Shown piece by piece: positions 23,840 through 36,101 of a stretch of DNA of 64,000 bases. Positions within the stretch are counted from its first letter, which is position 1. Each line of letters begins with the position of its first letter. This DNA is from Hymenopellis radicata (taxonomy: Eukaryota; Basidiomycota; Agaricomycetes; Agaricales; Physalacriaceae): contig JADNRX010000026.1 in assembly GCA_015501595.1 (NCBI GenBank), positions 186,001 through 250,000 on the forward strand, written 5' to 3'. Both the position numbers and the translations under genes were made by a program. The notes beneath the pieces are model-generated. The model saw only the letters and a list, made by a program, of their open reading frames with translations. It searched no databases and was not told the origin of the DNA.

Positions 23840-25177
23840 ATGCCCGGACATGCCGAAGGCAGCAAAAAGCGAAAAGCCGGAGACTGTTCTATCCCTGACA
23901 TCCCTGACTCAGAACTCACGGAGGAGCAGTATTGCGAAGCTGTACGGAAAACCCTCGAAGAGATCGTCGGTCGATACCGTGAGGGACGGGCGTCCAAAGT
24001 TGACGTTCAAACCACGGTCGTTGCCTACATCGGCGGTGTTTCCGAAGCCGGACTGTACGACTTCAGCGGACGTAACGAGCTCAAGCCGTGGTTCGAGCAA
24101 CTCGAGAGCGACGCTAGACGTCTCGAGCGAGCCAAGCAACGAGGGAAAGAGTTGGGAAAGTCGCGAAAAGATGACGACGACGTATCCGGAGGAGAAGAGA
24201 CCGTCGACGAGGAAGAGGACGGTGATGACCACGAAGAGAGTGTCAAACCCGGAGTTAAACGCAAACGGGCAGAGACACCCAATTCCAATAGTTCGCTCTC
24301 AGAATATGAGAGTGGAGGAGACGACAAACCCAAGTCCAAACCTCCTCGCAAACACCACCACGCTCGCGAGTCCAACAATGGCGATGTACCAGACGACAAT
24401 CTCTTCGGATGGGCCGCCGCCGCCGTCGTCCAAGAAGTCGTTCTCTCAGCTGAGCACAAGAAAATCCGCGACGCCGTCGAAAATCACAGACGCGACGTCA
24501 AGTACACCTTGCACAACCTTTTGCGCACAGGACTCGCCCCCGTCTTCCCTGAAGCTCTCTGGAAGAAAATCCTCCTTGATCAAGTCGTCGACTTCGACGA
24601 GATCAACGCTTTCTTCTTCTCCACCAAACTCGACCTCGACCCCACTCCAGTCAGTACGGTCGAATCGGCACTTCACAAAGCCTTGGGACGAAGCGCGGAG
24701 AAGAAGACTGTTAGTTCGTCAGTCGTCTGGTTTAGATGCTTTGATAAGTATGTCAAGGCAGTCGAGACAATCTTCCCTTACCGGACGAACGAACTCCGAG
24801 CCTGGCGAGAGCACATCGACGACCTCTTCACGTCCAAAGTCGAAGATTCCCATGCCCGAGTCATTGCGTACGACATCGCCGCTCGCAAAGTTATCGGGTC
24901 GAACCCAGCCATCCTCTTCAATCAGTACAACGCCCCCGAGATCACGAAACTCCAGCGAGCTTTCCTCGACAGAGACGGCGTTCGGTACAATGATATTGGA
25001 GGCACAGGTGGGAGCGCAAAATCTGCGAGAACAAAATTGGCAAAGAAGCGAGAGCGAGAGATCTGCAACAACTGGAACGAGGGGAAGTGCTTCCGTAGCG
25101 CTTGTTCCAGACGCCATGTCTGCAGCTCCTGCGAAGGACCGCACGTCGTCACCTTGTGTAAACCGAAAAGCAGCTGA
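23840..25177 (+). CDS. Ngaro-2 Gag-like protein
   Basis: Intact 445-residue protein. The N-terminus is charged and helical. The middle (about residues 110-170) is very acidic with a basic nuclear-localisation-like KRKRAE. The C-terminal half is a helical domain (KYVKAVETIFPYR, LRAWREHIDDLF). The last about 35 residues form a Cys/His cluster CNNWNEGKCFR...CSRRHVCSSCEGPHVVTLC, a CCCH-type RNA-binding finger followed by extra cysteines. It presumably packages the retrotransposon RNA. The +1 frame stays open through the whole gene. Confidence 0.75.
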   Translation: MPGHAEGSKKRKAGDCSIPDIPDSELTEEQYCEAVRKTLEEIVGRYREGRASKVDVQTTVVAYIGGVSEAGLYDFSGRNELKPWFEQLESDARRLERAKQRGKELGKSRKDDDDVSGGEETVDEEEDGDDHEESVKPGVKRKRAETPNSNSSLSEYESGGDDKPKSKPPRKHHHARESNNGDVPDDNLFGWAAAAVVQEVVLSAEHKKIRDAVENHRRDVKYTLHNLLRTGLAPVFPEALWKKILLDQVVDFDEINAFFFSTKLDLDPTPVSTVESALHKALGRSAEKKTVSSSVVWFRCFDKYVKAVETIFPYRTNELRAWREHIDDLFTSKVEDSHARVIAYDIAARKVIGSNPAILFNQYNAPEITKLQRAFLDRDGVRYNDIGGTGGSAKSARTKLAKKREREICNNWNEGKCFRSACSRRHVCSSCEGPHVVTLCKPKSS

Positions 25178-28100
25178 GTCCTCGACTAGCTCTTCCTTCG
25201 TGGCAAGCCTGTGGCACGCGGCGCGTCATTTCGCAGGTGGAGGAGGGGAAGATGAGGAAATAGAAGACATTGAAGAGAGTCGTGTGGAGGATGAAAAAGA
25301 GAGTGGCTTCGGATCCTTCCTGCCACGCTACCTGAGGGGTTTCGGATGGAGGAACGCAGCCCCGCAAGGCAGTCGAACGGCGTGGTTCACGGAAGTAGAC
25401 GAACCTCTTCTGCACCCACCTGAAAAAGAGTACCATCATGTAGCTATGAAAACTATCCATGAAAATCCTCACCTTTTCCACGTTTCCACTCCGATCAATA
25501 TAGATCGTTTCGCAAGCGCTCTAGCCATACATCCGAATCGAGCGTTCGTCGCCTCCGTCGTTCGAACATTGAAAATCGGGTTATGGCCATGGGCCGACAC
25601 GAATCCATCGAGCGATTTTCCAGAAACGTGGGACAATGCGTGGGCCAAGATCCCGTCAACTGAGGAGAGTCAGTTTATTGCGGCGCAATGCATAGAAGAA
25701 GTAGACAAGGGTCAACACTCACCAGCGTTCGGCCCACACCTACTTCCAGGCATGTACAGCACGCCCAATATTGCTGTTCCCAAACCTCACTCAGACGATC
25801 TCCGCCTCGTCGCGAATCAATCTGCGGGAGAATATTGTCAAAACAACATGGTGGACAAGTCTCAAACGAAGGGCGCACGTTTGGACTCTCTCCTCGTTTT
25901 CATCCCGTTACTTTTGATGTTCTCCAGCTTGCATCCTGGCAAGAGATTACTCCTCTGGAAGGCCGACGTGATGGGCGCGTTTCGAACGATACCCGTTCAT
26001 CCGTTGTGGCAGTTGAAGCAGGTTGTAACGTCCATGGTGGGAGAAAGCAAGACAGACAAGACCGCATGGTTGCGTTACGTGGACTGGCGTGCCTGTTTCG
26101 GAAGTCGCGCTTCTCCGAGAGCATGGGCGTCGGTGATGGGTCTTGTCGTGTGTAGGGTTTACAAGTCCGGTTGGGTCCGGTTGCGGCACCCCAATTTGGA
26201 AAGACCGGCAACCGCAACCGGTTGCCCAACCCGACTTTTCTCGTCAACCGAGACCGCAACCGGTCCTTGTCAAGGACCGGTTGAAACCGCGGTCTTTCAC
26301 CGGTCCTCAACCGGTTGGGACCACTCACGGTCGCAACCAGTCGCGACCGGTTCGAACCGACCCTCTTCCACATCCACACCCGCACTCGCTATCACTTCAT
26401 GCCCAGTCCGCATCCCCCAGCAATTGCGAGGGGAGCAGAGGCGGTGCATGATGGGATGATGCAAGGGGTTGTAGGAGGAGGAAGGGGGTGAGGAAGGTGG
26501 GGGGATTGAGTGTATGGTGCCTCATTCGAGGGCTTACCCGTTAAGAAGGAAATAAAGGTAATCTAGAATAGATCTTCAATAACAAGACTTGACGGCGCCT
26601 GAAAACGCCGCCGAAACGAAAAGAAATAAGTGTCACTTACAAAATCTGCCACGTCGCCTGCAGACGACGTGGCAGCCCGCACTATCCACTGCCCCCGCTC
26701 TTCAAGCGCGCTGTTGAGCGCGGCGGTAGGCGTCACGACGTGTGGCTCCCATAATTATCGTTTGCTGCCCATATCCGGGGGGCTTACGCGTGCTGTGGTC
26801 ATTTCTGTGCAGACGACGCAAAGTCGTCTCACAGTCCATCGACGCCGACCCAGAGTCGAGCGTCGGGGCGAAAATCGCCGACTTGAAGTCGGGTGACGCT
26901 GCCATCGTCGCCGACTTGAAGTCGAGCGACGAGTGGTAGTAGGTGGTGGTGGTCAGAGGTGAGAAGAGACGACCTGATCACACGCTTACGCGTACGATCG
27001 GATCTCGGCCCGAGTCGCCGGATCTGCGGAAATAGTTGCGGATGGCTCGTTTAGGCCACGCCAGGGCCCGTTTGAGTCCAAAAAAAATTTGACAATTCAT
27101 CTTAAATATATATGTATATTATCCGGTTGAAACCGGTCTCAACCGGTTGGGTGGCGGTCCTAAGAAAAATAGCCAGACGTTCGGACCGTCAACCGCAACC
27201 GGTTGCAACCGGCAACCGGTCCTTCTAAAACCGGTCCAAAATCGGTTGCGGTCCGGTTGGGTCTGCCGGTCCTACCCGGTCCTACCAACCGGACTTGTAA
27301 ACTCTAGTCGTGTGGATAGCGATATGTCTTCTGAACATGGTCTTCCTTTGCTGTTATGTTGACGACTGCTACAGCGTAGGCTTAGTCGACGACATGACAT
27401 GGTACGATCCGTACGAGCAATTCTATCCGACGGATCAAGTCCGACTTCTTCGACTGTGGGATTGGCTCGGCATTCCCCACAAAGCGAAGAAGCAAGTTTG
27501 GGGAGAAGTTCTCGTCATCATCGGCTTCCTCGTTGATCCGAACGCTATGACAGCGACTCTTCCGGACGATTCAAAGTCTGACCTCATCCGTCACGTACAT
27601 CAATTCGCACACGTTGCCCGTCGACGCCAGACGCTCCACGACTTCGAGCAGTTGACCGGTTGGATAAACTGGTCGCTGAACGTCTATCCTCTACTCAAGC
27701 CCGCGTTATCGAACATATACGCCAAAATGTCTGGAAAAGAACACTCGCATGCACCAATTTACCTTAACAAGGCGATCGTTCAAGATTTAGCATGGTTTGA
27801 AGAGCATGTTGAGGCTTCGTCTGGCATGTTCTTCTTCGCTAATCTTGACTGGAATCCCTTCACAGAGGCGAACATGGTGATCTTCTGCGACGCGTCTCTG
27901 ACAGGCATGGGTTTTTGGGTACCGGAGATGGACCTCGGTTTCACGTGCGCTGTTGCGGGTGACTTGATGCGAGACAAGATCTTCTTTTGGGAGGCACTCT
28001 GTGTTCTCGGCGCGCTCGTCTGGTACGAGCAGTCGAACCTCGCCTTCTTTGCCACACCTGAGTGCCCAGCTCGCTTAACTATTTTTACTGATAACACGAA

Positions 28101-28344
28101 TACAGTCAACATCTTTGACACCCTCCGCGCGCTACCGGATTACAACCCTATCCTCAAAGCAGCGGTCGATATTCGTATTCGGTCAAATATTGACCTACGC
28201 GTCGTACACATCTCTGGCGAACTGAACACCGTAGCGGACGCCCTCTCTCGCGACTACCTTGACGTCGCGCAGTCTCTCGTGCCGAACTTATACATCGACA
28301 CATTTAAACCCCCTCGACTTACGCTGGGGGCAACACAAAAATGA
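25178..28344 (+). pseudogene. Ngaro-2 reverse transcriptase-RNase H, interrupted by hAT-like A
   Basis: Frame +1 relative to Gag, open before and after the insertion. Motif A (WKADVMGAF) lies at about 25960, then element A at 26153-27306, then LCCYVDD at about 27350 and the RNase H residues FCDAS, FWEAL, FTDNT and ADALSRD up to the stop at 28342-28344. How translation reaches this frame is unclear: a +1 shift within the overlap or re-initiation. Copies 1 and 2 carry element A at the identical site. Confidence 0.78.
26153..27306. mobile_element. hAT-like element A, copy 2
   Basis: Same site, same TSD (GTCGTGTG, 26145-26152 and 27307-27314) and nearly the same sequence as copy 1, differing mainly by homopolymer lengths. 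It was therefore present before the Ngaro-loaded Y element was duplicated. Confidence 0.77.
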
Positions 28345-30442
28345 AGATCGTCCAATTGCGGATGCCGAGGCAACCGCGTAGGGAACCTTGGTCCCGCGAA
28401 CGGCTTCTCCATGAGAGAGCCATTGCACTAGGACTTGCCATCGACATCTCCACCAGTGCGACTTACGACTCCCACTTGAACTCTTATCTCAACTTCTGCA
28501 CTCTGCATCACTTCCCCGTCGAACCAACACCCGACACTCTATCATTCTACGTTGTCTACATGTGCGCGAACATCAAGCCACGCTCCGTCGCATCCTACTT
28601 AACCGGGATTTGCAATAAACTCGAACCATATTTCCCCGGTGTCAGCGCGAACCGAAAATCAATCTTAGTGGCGCGGTCTTTGTCAGGTTGCATGAAGAGG
28701 TACGGAACTCCAATCCAGAGGAAACTCCCTCTAGCCCGACAGCACATTCTTTCCACCATCAATTAGAGACCTCAACGAGTCACCGAGTCACCGAGTCATC
28801 TGGTGACTCGACTCGCTTCGGGCACGTCGGCGTTCGCACTCGTGTGACTCACGAGTCACATACTCGCGAGTCCGAGCACGAGTCTGAGTATTGATTTTCA
28901 GAGCACGAGTCATCACACGATGACTCGCAAATATTTAGATCTATATTTAAACTAAATTTACGAATTTTTTGCAGAGCAAATGGTCCGCAACGTCTCGAGA
29001 ACGAGACGTGCACGATTATCCTGCCCGATCCGGCGATCCGGGCCGAGTCCCGAAGCGACGCGTCAGCGTCTGATCGAGTGTTATTTCTTTCTTCTGAACC
29101 ACCACCACGACCACCACGACTACCCAGGGAGTGACGATTGTCACTCCCGCTGCTCTGACGATTGTCAGGCAGCCTGTGGGGTGTGGATTTGGCTCTGGCT
29201 CTGTGCCGGGCCTGCTGCTGCTGGCTCTGCGCCAGTAGCAGATCTTGAGGACGACTTCCGTCGCTCGACTTCAAGTCGGCGACGACGACACTGGCGCTCG
29301 ACTCTAAGTCGGCGTCCATATAAATGGAGACCGACTTCACGTCGTCTTCATGGAAACGTGGACGCGACGCGCAGCAAGTGGGCAGTATTCGACGATGATG
29401 GCGATGACACGACGACCGAGATGGACGGCGATGAGAAGGAGGAGGAGGAGGATGCAACATGATGAGGAGGAGGAGGTGAGGGGTCGGATGATGTGAGAGG
29501 ACGTGTCGACGCCGCAACCACCACCACCACCACCACCATTCCCCATCACCACTTCCCTCACTTCTCTACCATCTTCCCCACTCTCCTACCATCACTCCCA
29601 TCCCATCCTCATGCCCAGCTGACTGTCCCCGTGCCATTGCCCGGGGATGCTCGCTGAGCATGAATACTAGGAGGTGATGGACTCGCGAGTACTCACAAGT
29701 ATCCGAGATGACTCGGACTCATGGTGAGTACTCGCGAGTGGACTCGCGATGACTCACGAGTCATCGCGAGTCGAGTCCGACGCGAGTCTGAACTGGACTT
29801 CGTTTTGCCTGAGTACTCGCGTCACGAGTCGCGAGTCTGACTCGCGTCGGACTCGTTGAGGTCTCTACCATCAATGACCTTCCGCCGAACGCTTCCCACG
29901 ACAGTTTGCTCTTCGCCGCGATGCTGACAACGGGTTTCATGGCTTTACTCCGTCTTGGCGAAATGTCGCTCCCGGACAACGTCGCGATCCGTGACCTGCG
30001 CAAGTGTTCGCGCCGGTCCACAGTGACGTGGTTCGATGACGGGTATGGCTTCGACCTACCATATCACAAGGCAGACCGGTTCTTCGAGGGCAACAAGATA
30101 CGGATCATCCGTCGTGGCGATTTCAATCCCGCTCCCGTCTTTCGCCGCTACATCGTCTCGCGTGACAAGATTTCGCGCCTGAATCCTTTCCTTTGGGTGA
30201 CGGCAAAGAACGAGATCCCGACGCGAACTTGGTTCATGAAGCGTCTTCGACGCCTTGAGCCAGACGAACAATTTGCTGGCCAATCGATGCGAGCTGGAGG
30301 AGCGACAGCGATGGCCGAGGATGGATGCGCCCCCCACCTCATTCAGGCTGCGGGACGCTGGGCTTCAAACACCTTCCAGATTTATATCAGGAAGAACCCC
30401 GTTCTCCTACAGGCACTACTCTTCAACCGAACCCAACAATGA
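28341..30442 (+). pseudogene. Ngaro-2 tyrosine recombinase, interrupted by hAT-like B
   Basis: Same protein as copy 1. The coding sequence is broken after residue 141 by element B (28764-29867) with the TSD CCATCAAT, and resumes at 29868 through the catalytic Arg, Gln-x-x-Arg and Tyr motifs. The interruption separates the core-binding domain from the catalytic domain. Confidence 0.82.
28764..29867. mobile_element. hAT-like element B, copy 2
   Basis: Perfect TIRs and the 8-bp TSD CCATCAAT (28756-28763, 29868-29875). The same length (1104 bp) and, by eye, the same sequence as copy 1, but in a different target gene. Recently mobile. Confidence 0.8.
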
Positions 30443-30935
30443 TTGATATCATCTTCCGACTCATTTATTAGCCATTTTTACGAACATCAATCATACTCGC
30501 GGCCGCCGCGGTGGCGGTCGGCTTTTTGGCTACCGTGTCCCCCGACAGGTTCATCAGATTGGTCGAGATTAATCTTTTGATTACTCAAGGCCAATATGAG
30601 GTACGCCATTTCGCTTTCCATGCTCACAGCATCCTCACCAACAGTACTCATTACAGATCCTTCGGATCTAAAATGCTGTACTTATGGTTCGTTACCCACC
30701 GGGTCGCAAAATGAACCAGGTGAGACTCTTCTGCCTTCGGGACGTTATCCTCGCTTACAGCGAGACTTTGACGTGGTCAGCTCTCAGCGCCACATCTTTC
30801 TCTTAGGTCGATCGTTGATTTCCATACCTGGCGGGCAGCTTAGGTATGCAGCCGAGGATGTCTCCATACTCGCGGCCGCCGCGGTGGCGGTCGGCTTTTT
30901 GGCTACCGTGTCCCCCGACAGGTTCATCAGATTGG

Positions 30936-33456
30936 CTGCCATGACATGACACGACGCGTTCGCCGCCGTGAATACACTCTGTCTTGATCATGTAGCCTCT
31001 ATCCCTGAAGCTTCTAGCCTTCCTTGCTAGATCCGACGCCGACTCATTAGCATTGCTTGGACATGAATGCTTGCCTCTGTCATGTCGGACACTGCCCTCT
31101 GCCCTCTTTCGTGCCCTTGATTTGTATATTGGATTCCTATATGGCGGAGACATTGCCCTTTATTCAAGGACTATGGCGGACTCCATCTTGGGCGCCGGAA
31201 CCATGTTACACAGATCACTGTCTACGAGTCGACACCGTCCCAGTCAGCATTGTATCCTCTCTGAACAATTCAAGAAAAATGACCGCACCCTCTCTGCACC
31301 TCGTACTTGATTCCCTCTCCCATGCATGCTCATTCTTCATAGTATCGCACAGGACCTTAATCCTCAAATTTTCGCCGTTTTCCCGCTTTAGACGTTCCGC
31401 TGTCGTCGCCCATGTCACGGAGAAGGAGCTGACGACGACCCAATGAGCACCACGCACGCGTAAGCTTCCGAGATGGAGCAGCCACGCCTGTGGATGACGA
31501 CGCCGGCTTCACAATGCTGGATTATCCCTGGCCCGTCACACCTACGTTGGAAGGTGGCATGAAGAGCACAAGAGAGGGCTCAGAACGAGCTGCATTGTGC
31601 TGCCAGCACAGGTGCATCTTTCATTCTCTCTTTTCCTCCTCTCTCACGCTACCGAAGGCCATACCGCATTCATGAGGCCTCGAGTGCCGTCTGTTCGAAA
31701 CGGCGGCGTCTATTTCCTGCCGTTTCGTCCTCGTGCTCATCATTGTCTTTCCTTGCATTCCCATCGCTGTTCGGTCCTCGAGTTGTCTTCAAACAGCCGT
31801 GGATATGACGGTTGACTTTTCTTTCGCTCTGACGGCGAGCAAAGGACGCACGCGTCAGCCTCCAGGACGGAGCAGCAGCATTTTTCAACGCCGGCTCGGC
31901 TTTTAAGAGGCTGGACGAGCCTCAGCAAGGATTCGACAATGTTTGCGCCATCACCACGGCAATGGGATGCGTAAGCCCAGTGCGACTCTCCAAACACAAC
32001 GGAGACGACGTCGACCAACAACGCGTAGGCCCCGATGAGGCAGCGTACGACTCAGGGACTCGACGCTGCTGTCTTCACGGCAACGGGACGCGTCAGCGCA
32101 AGGACCAGTGCCTTCGGTACCCAGCTGAGTAATATACTTCCTTCCTTCCTTCCACACCGACACCCTCTGCAATCTGCAACAACAAATCTCGAATCAGTGT
32201 GCGGTTCGCTACCGGTTCGTACGTGTCTGCTTCGAATGTGTTTCTTTCCCGCAACAAATGCTTTCTCATTTTCATTTCGTTAGCCTTCCACCATCGGGTA
32301 AGCCCTTCAACAAGGCACCACAACGATTCTGCAGTGACCAGACGGGTAACCCCGACGTAGCTACCTGACTTCGCCGATGACGAGGACCACGACGCGTAAG
32401 CCCCGGCCACAGCGTCCTCTCCCAGATAAGCCGCCGTCGTTATATCCCTCATCAACGTCGTGTGTAACATAACTGTCAATGCCAAGGGCCGTTGAGAGGT
32501 ACATGATATCCAGGATACACCCGACCACATCATTCACGGTAATATCTGCGACTCGTTCCCGCGCCCTTCATACTGAATGCAGACATCACCGCATGCTTCA
32601 AGATGGCCTGCCTGTACCGTATGAGCGGGAGACTTCTCCGGACACTGTAGTGCAGTCTCGGCTAGGCCGATTTTGCACGGTGGTGTGGCGGGGCTCGGTA
32701 GTGGACAAGCGTGAGCACCCCATCTTTCGCGAGTATGATCAGCTTGTTCGATGATCCCCAGACGTTCTGAAATGGTGTGTAGCCATCAATGTTGTGAGGA
32801 GGACATGAGCGGGCTGAGTGTGTTATCTCCGAGTCCAACACAAATGATTGGACATAACAGCGACCATGCTGAGAAAACTGTTGGTGTTTTCGGGAGAGCT
32901 TCAACATTTCATGCTCCTGATACCGTGAGTACTATTGAGTTCCCGTTTCTAGTACTCCGTGTTTTGTAACGCTGAGCGGGATGTTGGTTGGTGTCGCTGC
33001 CCAGGCCCCAGAGGACCTTGAAAACGCGCGATGGCGCTGGTGGAATGAAACGGTCGACAGCTGAGCCCGAGTGACACGGTGCGCGCCTATGCGCGCAGCA
33101 GTAGATGGAGATATGTCAGTCTCGTTAATGCACTATTAATCTGACATTCGTTGAATACCTATTATGAAATATGATCTGTTGTTTGAATAATCGCGACACA
33201 TTTGCTGTTCAGAACAATTCTAGAGGGTGACGTGACCAAAAGCGGCAAGTCCTCCGGCGACTTGCCGTTGCTCCCGGACATAATTTCCGCTCTTGCGTCT
33301 TACTTTCTTCACCTGGGCGAAGTGGAATCGTGCTTTAGTAAAGTGGGGTCACACTTTGCCAAAGTGAAATCAAAATATTGTGAAGTGAGCTAGGAACAGG
33401 CCTGAAAAAAGTGGAAAGTGCAGGAAATTGAATTTTTAGACAGTATATTGCCCATA
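30936..33456. other. Y2 core, right part, no recognisable gene
   Basis: Copy of 19472-21993 with scattered single-base differences. It ends in the AAAGTG-rich subterminal region and the right TIR of Y2. Confidence 0.55.
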
Positions 33457-33462
33457 CGTCAA

Positions 33463-35803
33463 TTACCCCCGACGCAACCCTCATCCTCAACCATCAGTCG
33501 CTGCTCCTCCCTCCAGCTCTCAAGAATCGTCGTCTCTATCACCAAGCAGTGCTCGAATTCGAGCCATACTGGATCTGGCATCCTCGGCGCCTGCCCTGAA
33601 CACTGCCGCGCCGGACTCTACCCGCATCACTTCAGCTTCAACCTCACCTTTCTGTTTGCTTTAAGCATGCCTGCCACCCATCTTCAACGAGCACCTCTGC
33701 CAGGCGACCGACGCTCTATGGGCCAACGCTACCTTCATCATCTTCCAAACTATTCTGATCTCTATCGATACTCAAATCAAATGTGGCGTGGACATCGTCA
33801 GCACTCAGGACGAAGCGTTCTTCGTGCGGCTCGCCGCTCTTCATGTGGCTCGCCCGCGCATCAGTCACAACCAGAACCCTTTGAAGGGCGGCCTTTTCTC
33901 TATTTCTCCCCAAGTGGGTCTTGTGTACATTGTCATCCTCGTCGTATCCGAGTTGACAGTCGTCTCATGTTTAGGTACCATTCTTGACGTCGTCCAGAGA
34001 CTAACGCGTACTTCAGAGATTGTGTCTCTTCACTAACCACAATGCCACCTTCTATGTCTTTCGATTCTCGACTCTGGTTCTGATATCCTGCGGCAGCGCT
34101 CAGCGTTTGAATTTTCGCGCACACCACTGCATCAAACTCGTTTGTAACACGTCAGTGTCCATGTCCTTCGGGTATCCCTCCGAAGAACTCATCCAAGTCA
34201 CCAATCAGGTCATCAAAGCCATCAGTGCCTTTCATCAATGGGCCCTCCAGGTACTTCGTGCGCGACATGTAATCGTAGAGCTCCCCATGGAAATTTCTCC
34301 CAGCTTGACTTCACGGTGCGCACCGACCATCGTTCATTTCTGCTGATCTTTTCCAGATCGACCTTTTCCTCTCGGATACGGCCAGCGGATCAAGATCAGG
34401 ATCTCGTCTTTCCTTTGTTTAAGATGGTTCTGGGACGACTCGACGTGCCCTCCAGAGCGCTCAACACCATTTCTATGGTGCGTTGTCGGGTTCGCCTTCC
34501 CAACCTCACGACTGAGCCGTCTCGCAGGTGTGGGTTCTGGGTCGGGTGCCTGCTTCCATCTCACTTGATATTTACCACCTTCTTTCGCAATAAATGTCTT
34601 ATTCTTCCGCATTTCGCGTGAACATTGAGTCCGCAAAAGGTTTCGGGTACCCTCCCTACAAAGGCTCAACATCTTTCCTCACGACTAAGGATATGGGCAT
34701 CCGATACTGGGCTGTAGCTATTCATATTCGACGTCCACCTCGGTGTCGGTATCCAACAGCACAGCCCTCGTTCCGTCGTCTCTGTGGCGACCTCTGATTC
34801 TGCCTCTGCCTCTGTCGACCCCTGGCTTGGTCGCAGCCATTTCATCCTGGGCAACGTCGTAGGCTTGGACATCATCTTGGACCTCCATGTCTATCTGGGC
34901 GGAGACATTGACTTGGGAACTACGTGGGTTCACGACTGCGGACGCCGCAACGTTGACGTAGTGTTTCCTGGCTGGGATGGAGAACTATGGATGGCGGAGT
35001 CGCGTTCGAGGGATTATGGACCGGAAATTGCGAACTCCACGATCTTCACCTTGGGTAAGGCTCATCGCACATACACATGCGGAAGTACGTGTTTTCTATT
35101 CTCAAACTGTTGACAAATATAAAGGTTGTTGATAACAGGTCTACGCATAATGTTTGAATGGAGTGCATTCGGGTAAACGTGGATGGTCCGGAGCGGGCCC
35201 TTCAAGCGCAGAACGTCGTCCGCTAGCGACACAGCAGGGCTATGTATCTTCAATAACCGGTGCTTCCTGGATAATCGGTGTCTCCTCTTCTACTGGTACA
35301 GCCGGTATAACCTCCTTAGGGACGAGCGGGACAGTTTGTTCTGTGGCGAGGACGATGGGCGCATTGGGAATTCCTCCACAGGCTCGACTTCATCAGAAAG
35401 AGGAGTGTGTCAAGCAGTGCAACAGGTGCGTACTCCTCTTCAACCACATCTTCAACAACGGGTGCTGGTTTTTCGTCCAGAGCCGCTGGAGCTGTATATC
35501 AACAATAGGCGCAGGAGCAGAAATATCATCGACAGGTACTGGCGCGAGAGTATCATCAACGGGCGCTGGAACAGACCGCTCCTCAACTACAGGCGCCTCG
35601 ACAACAGGTTCCTCCACTGCACTCAGGTATTGCATTCTCCCTGGAGGCTCGGGTAGAACACAACCTCAGGAGCAACGCTCTTCACTGCAGGCTCTCTACG
35701 ACAGCCTTTGGACAGCACTCTCGATGACAGGTCCGGCCGTAGTCTCCTTCAAGGCGGGCACAAACGCGAACCTTGATTTTGATCAGAGTGGCAGATTGAC
35801 GGC
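33463..35803. other. X1 middle segment with eroded, protein-like frames
   Basis: Protein-like frames occur on both strands and I cannot decide which is coding. Plus strand: QATDALWANATFIIFQTILI... VDIVSTQDEAFFVRL (about 33690-33910) and YPSEELIQVTNQVIKAI (about 34170-34250). Minus strand: RTKYLEGPLMKG...DDLIGDLDEFFGG (about 34180-34290), DMEVQDDVQAYDVAQDE (about 34830-34890) and a Pro-Val-Asp/Glu repeat such as APVPVDDISAPAPIVD (about 35500-35640). Several one-base frame breaks are shared with X2. A 228-codon plus-strand frame at 35154-35840 is largely the shadow of the repeat. No transposase motif is seen. Confidence 0.4.
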
Positions 35804-36101
35804 TGGAAGGGCGTCGTCGTATGACGACGCACAACACTGATGAGATCACACCGAGAGAACAGACACGTACTCTATATTGCAGATGAGACGAGAAGGAGAG
35901 ACGCCCGAGGGCAAAGATACAGGAAGGTATGGACTATGAGTCTGAGGTATGAGAGATGATGGTAGACTAGAGAGAGGGAGAGAGAGAGGGAAAACCGAAG
36001 AAGCTCCCGTGGAACCAATCATGTCCAAATATCATCATGTGACCGTCAGCCTCGGCAATCCGATCGCGTCGTGCTCGTGTCCTGAAGGCGCCAGCCTTAC
36101 A
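35804..36101 (-). repeat. 3' LTR of the gypsy element
   Basis: 298 bp, TGTAAGGC...CCTTCCA on the element strand, same as 44449-44746. It contains a GA-rich low-complexity stretch (GAGAGAGGGAGAGAGAG on the plus strand). Confidence 0.93.

Larger units (their letters stand above)
23401..30935 (+). mobile_element. Ngaro-type retrotransposon, copy 2
   Basis: Repeat A at 23401-23801; B at 30479-30563; truncated A at 30564-30863; B at 30864-30935. This is the canonical A1-genes-B1-A2-B2 split-repeat layout. Gag is intact; reverse transcriptase and recombinase are each interrupted by a hAT-like element. Removing each insertion with one TSD copy restores the reading frame (removed lengths 1162 and 1112 nt account exactly for the frame change), so the interruptions are young. 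Confidence 0.82.
23169..33456. mobile_element. TIR element Y2 (second copy, nested in X1)
   Basis: Same ends as Y1, with a different 6-bp TSD, CGTCAA (23163-23168 and 33457-33462); the empty site is visible in X2 at about 63055. It carries Ngaro-2 at 23401-30935. Length 10,288 bp versus 10,816 for Y1; the difference is the extra B-A unit in Ngaro-1 plus small indels. Different TSDs show that Y1 and Y2 arose by transposition of an element already loaded with Ngaro and hAT-A, not by local duplication. Confidence 0.82.

Noticed and set aside
23850..26459. 869-codon frame as one fused protein
   Set aside because: Its first half is the +1 shadow of the conserved Gag and its last part runs into the hAT-like element; only 25178-26152 is real reverse transcriptase.
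11178..33456. Y1 and Y2 as Starship elements because they contain a tyrosine recombinase
   Set aside because: The recombinase belongs to the nested Ngaro (between RT-RNase H and split repeats), not to a DUF3435 captain at the element edge, and Y has TIRs with 6-bp TSDs.
11178..33456. Segmental tandem duplication of about 10.5 kb (Y1 to Y2)
   Set aside because: The two copies have different TSDs, and the Y2 empty site exists in X2, so each is a separate transposition.
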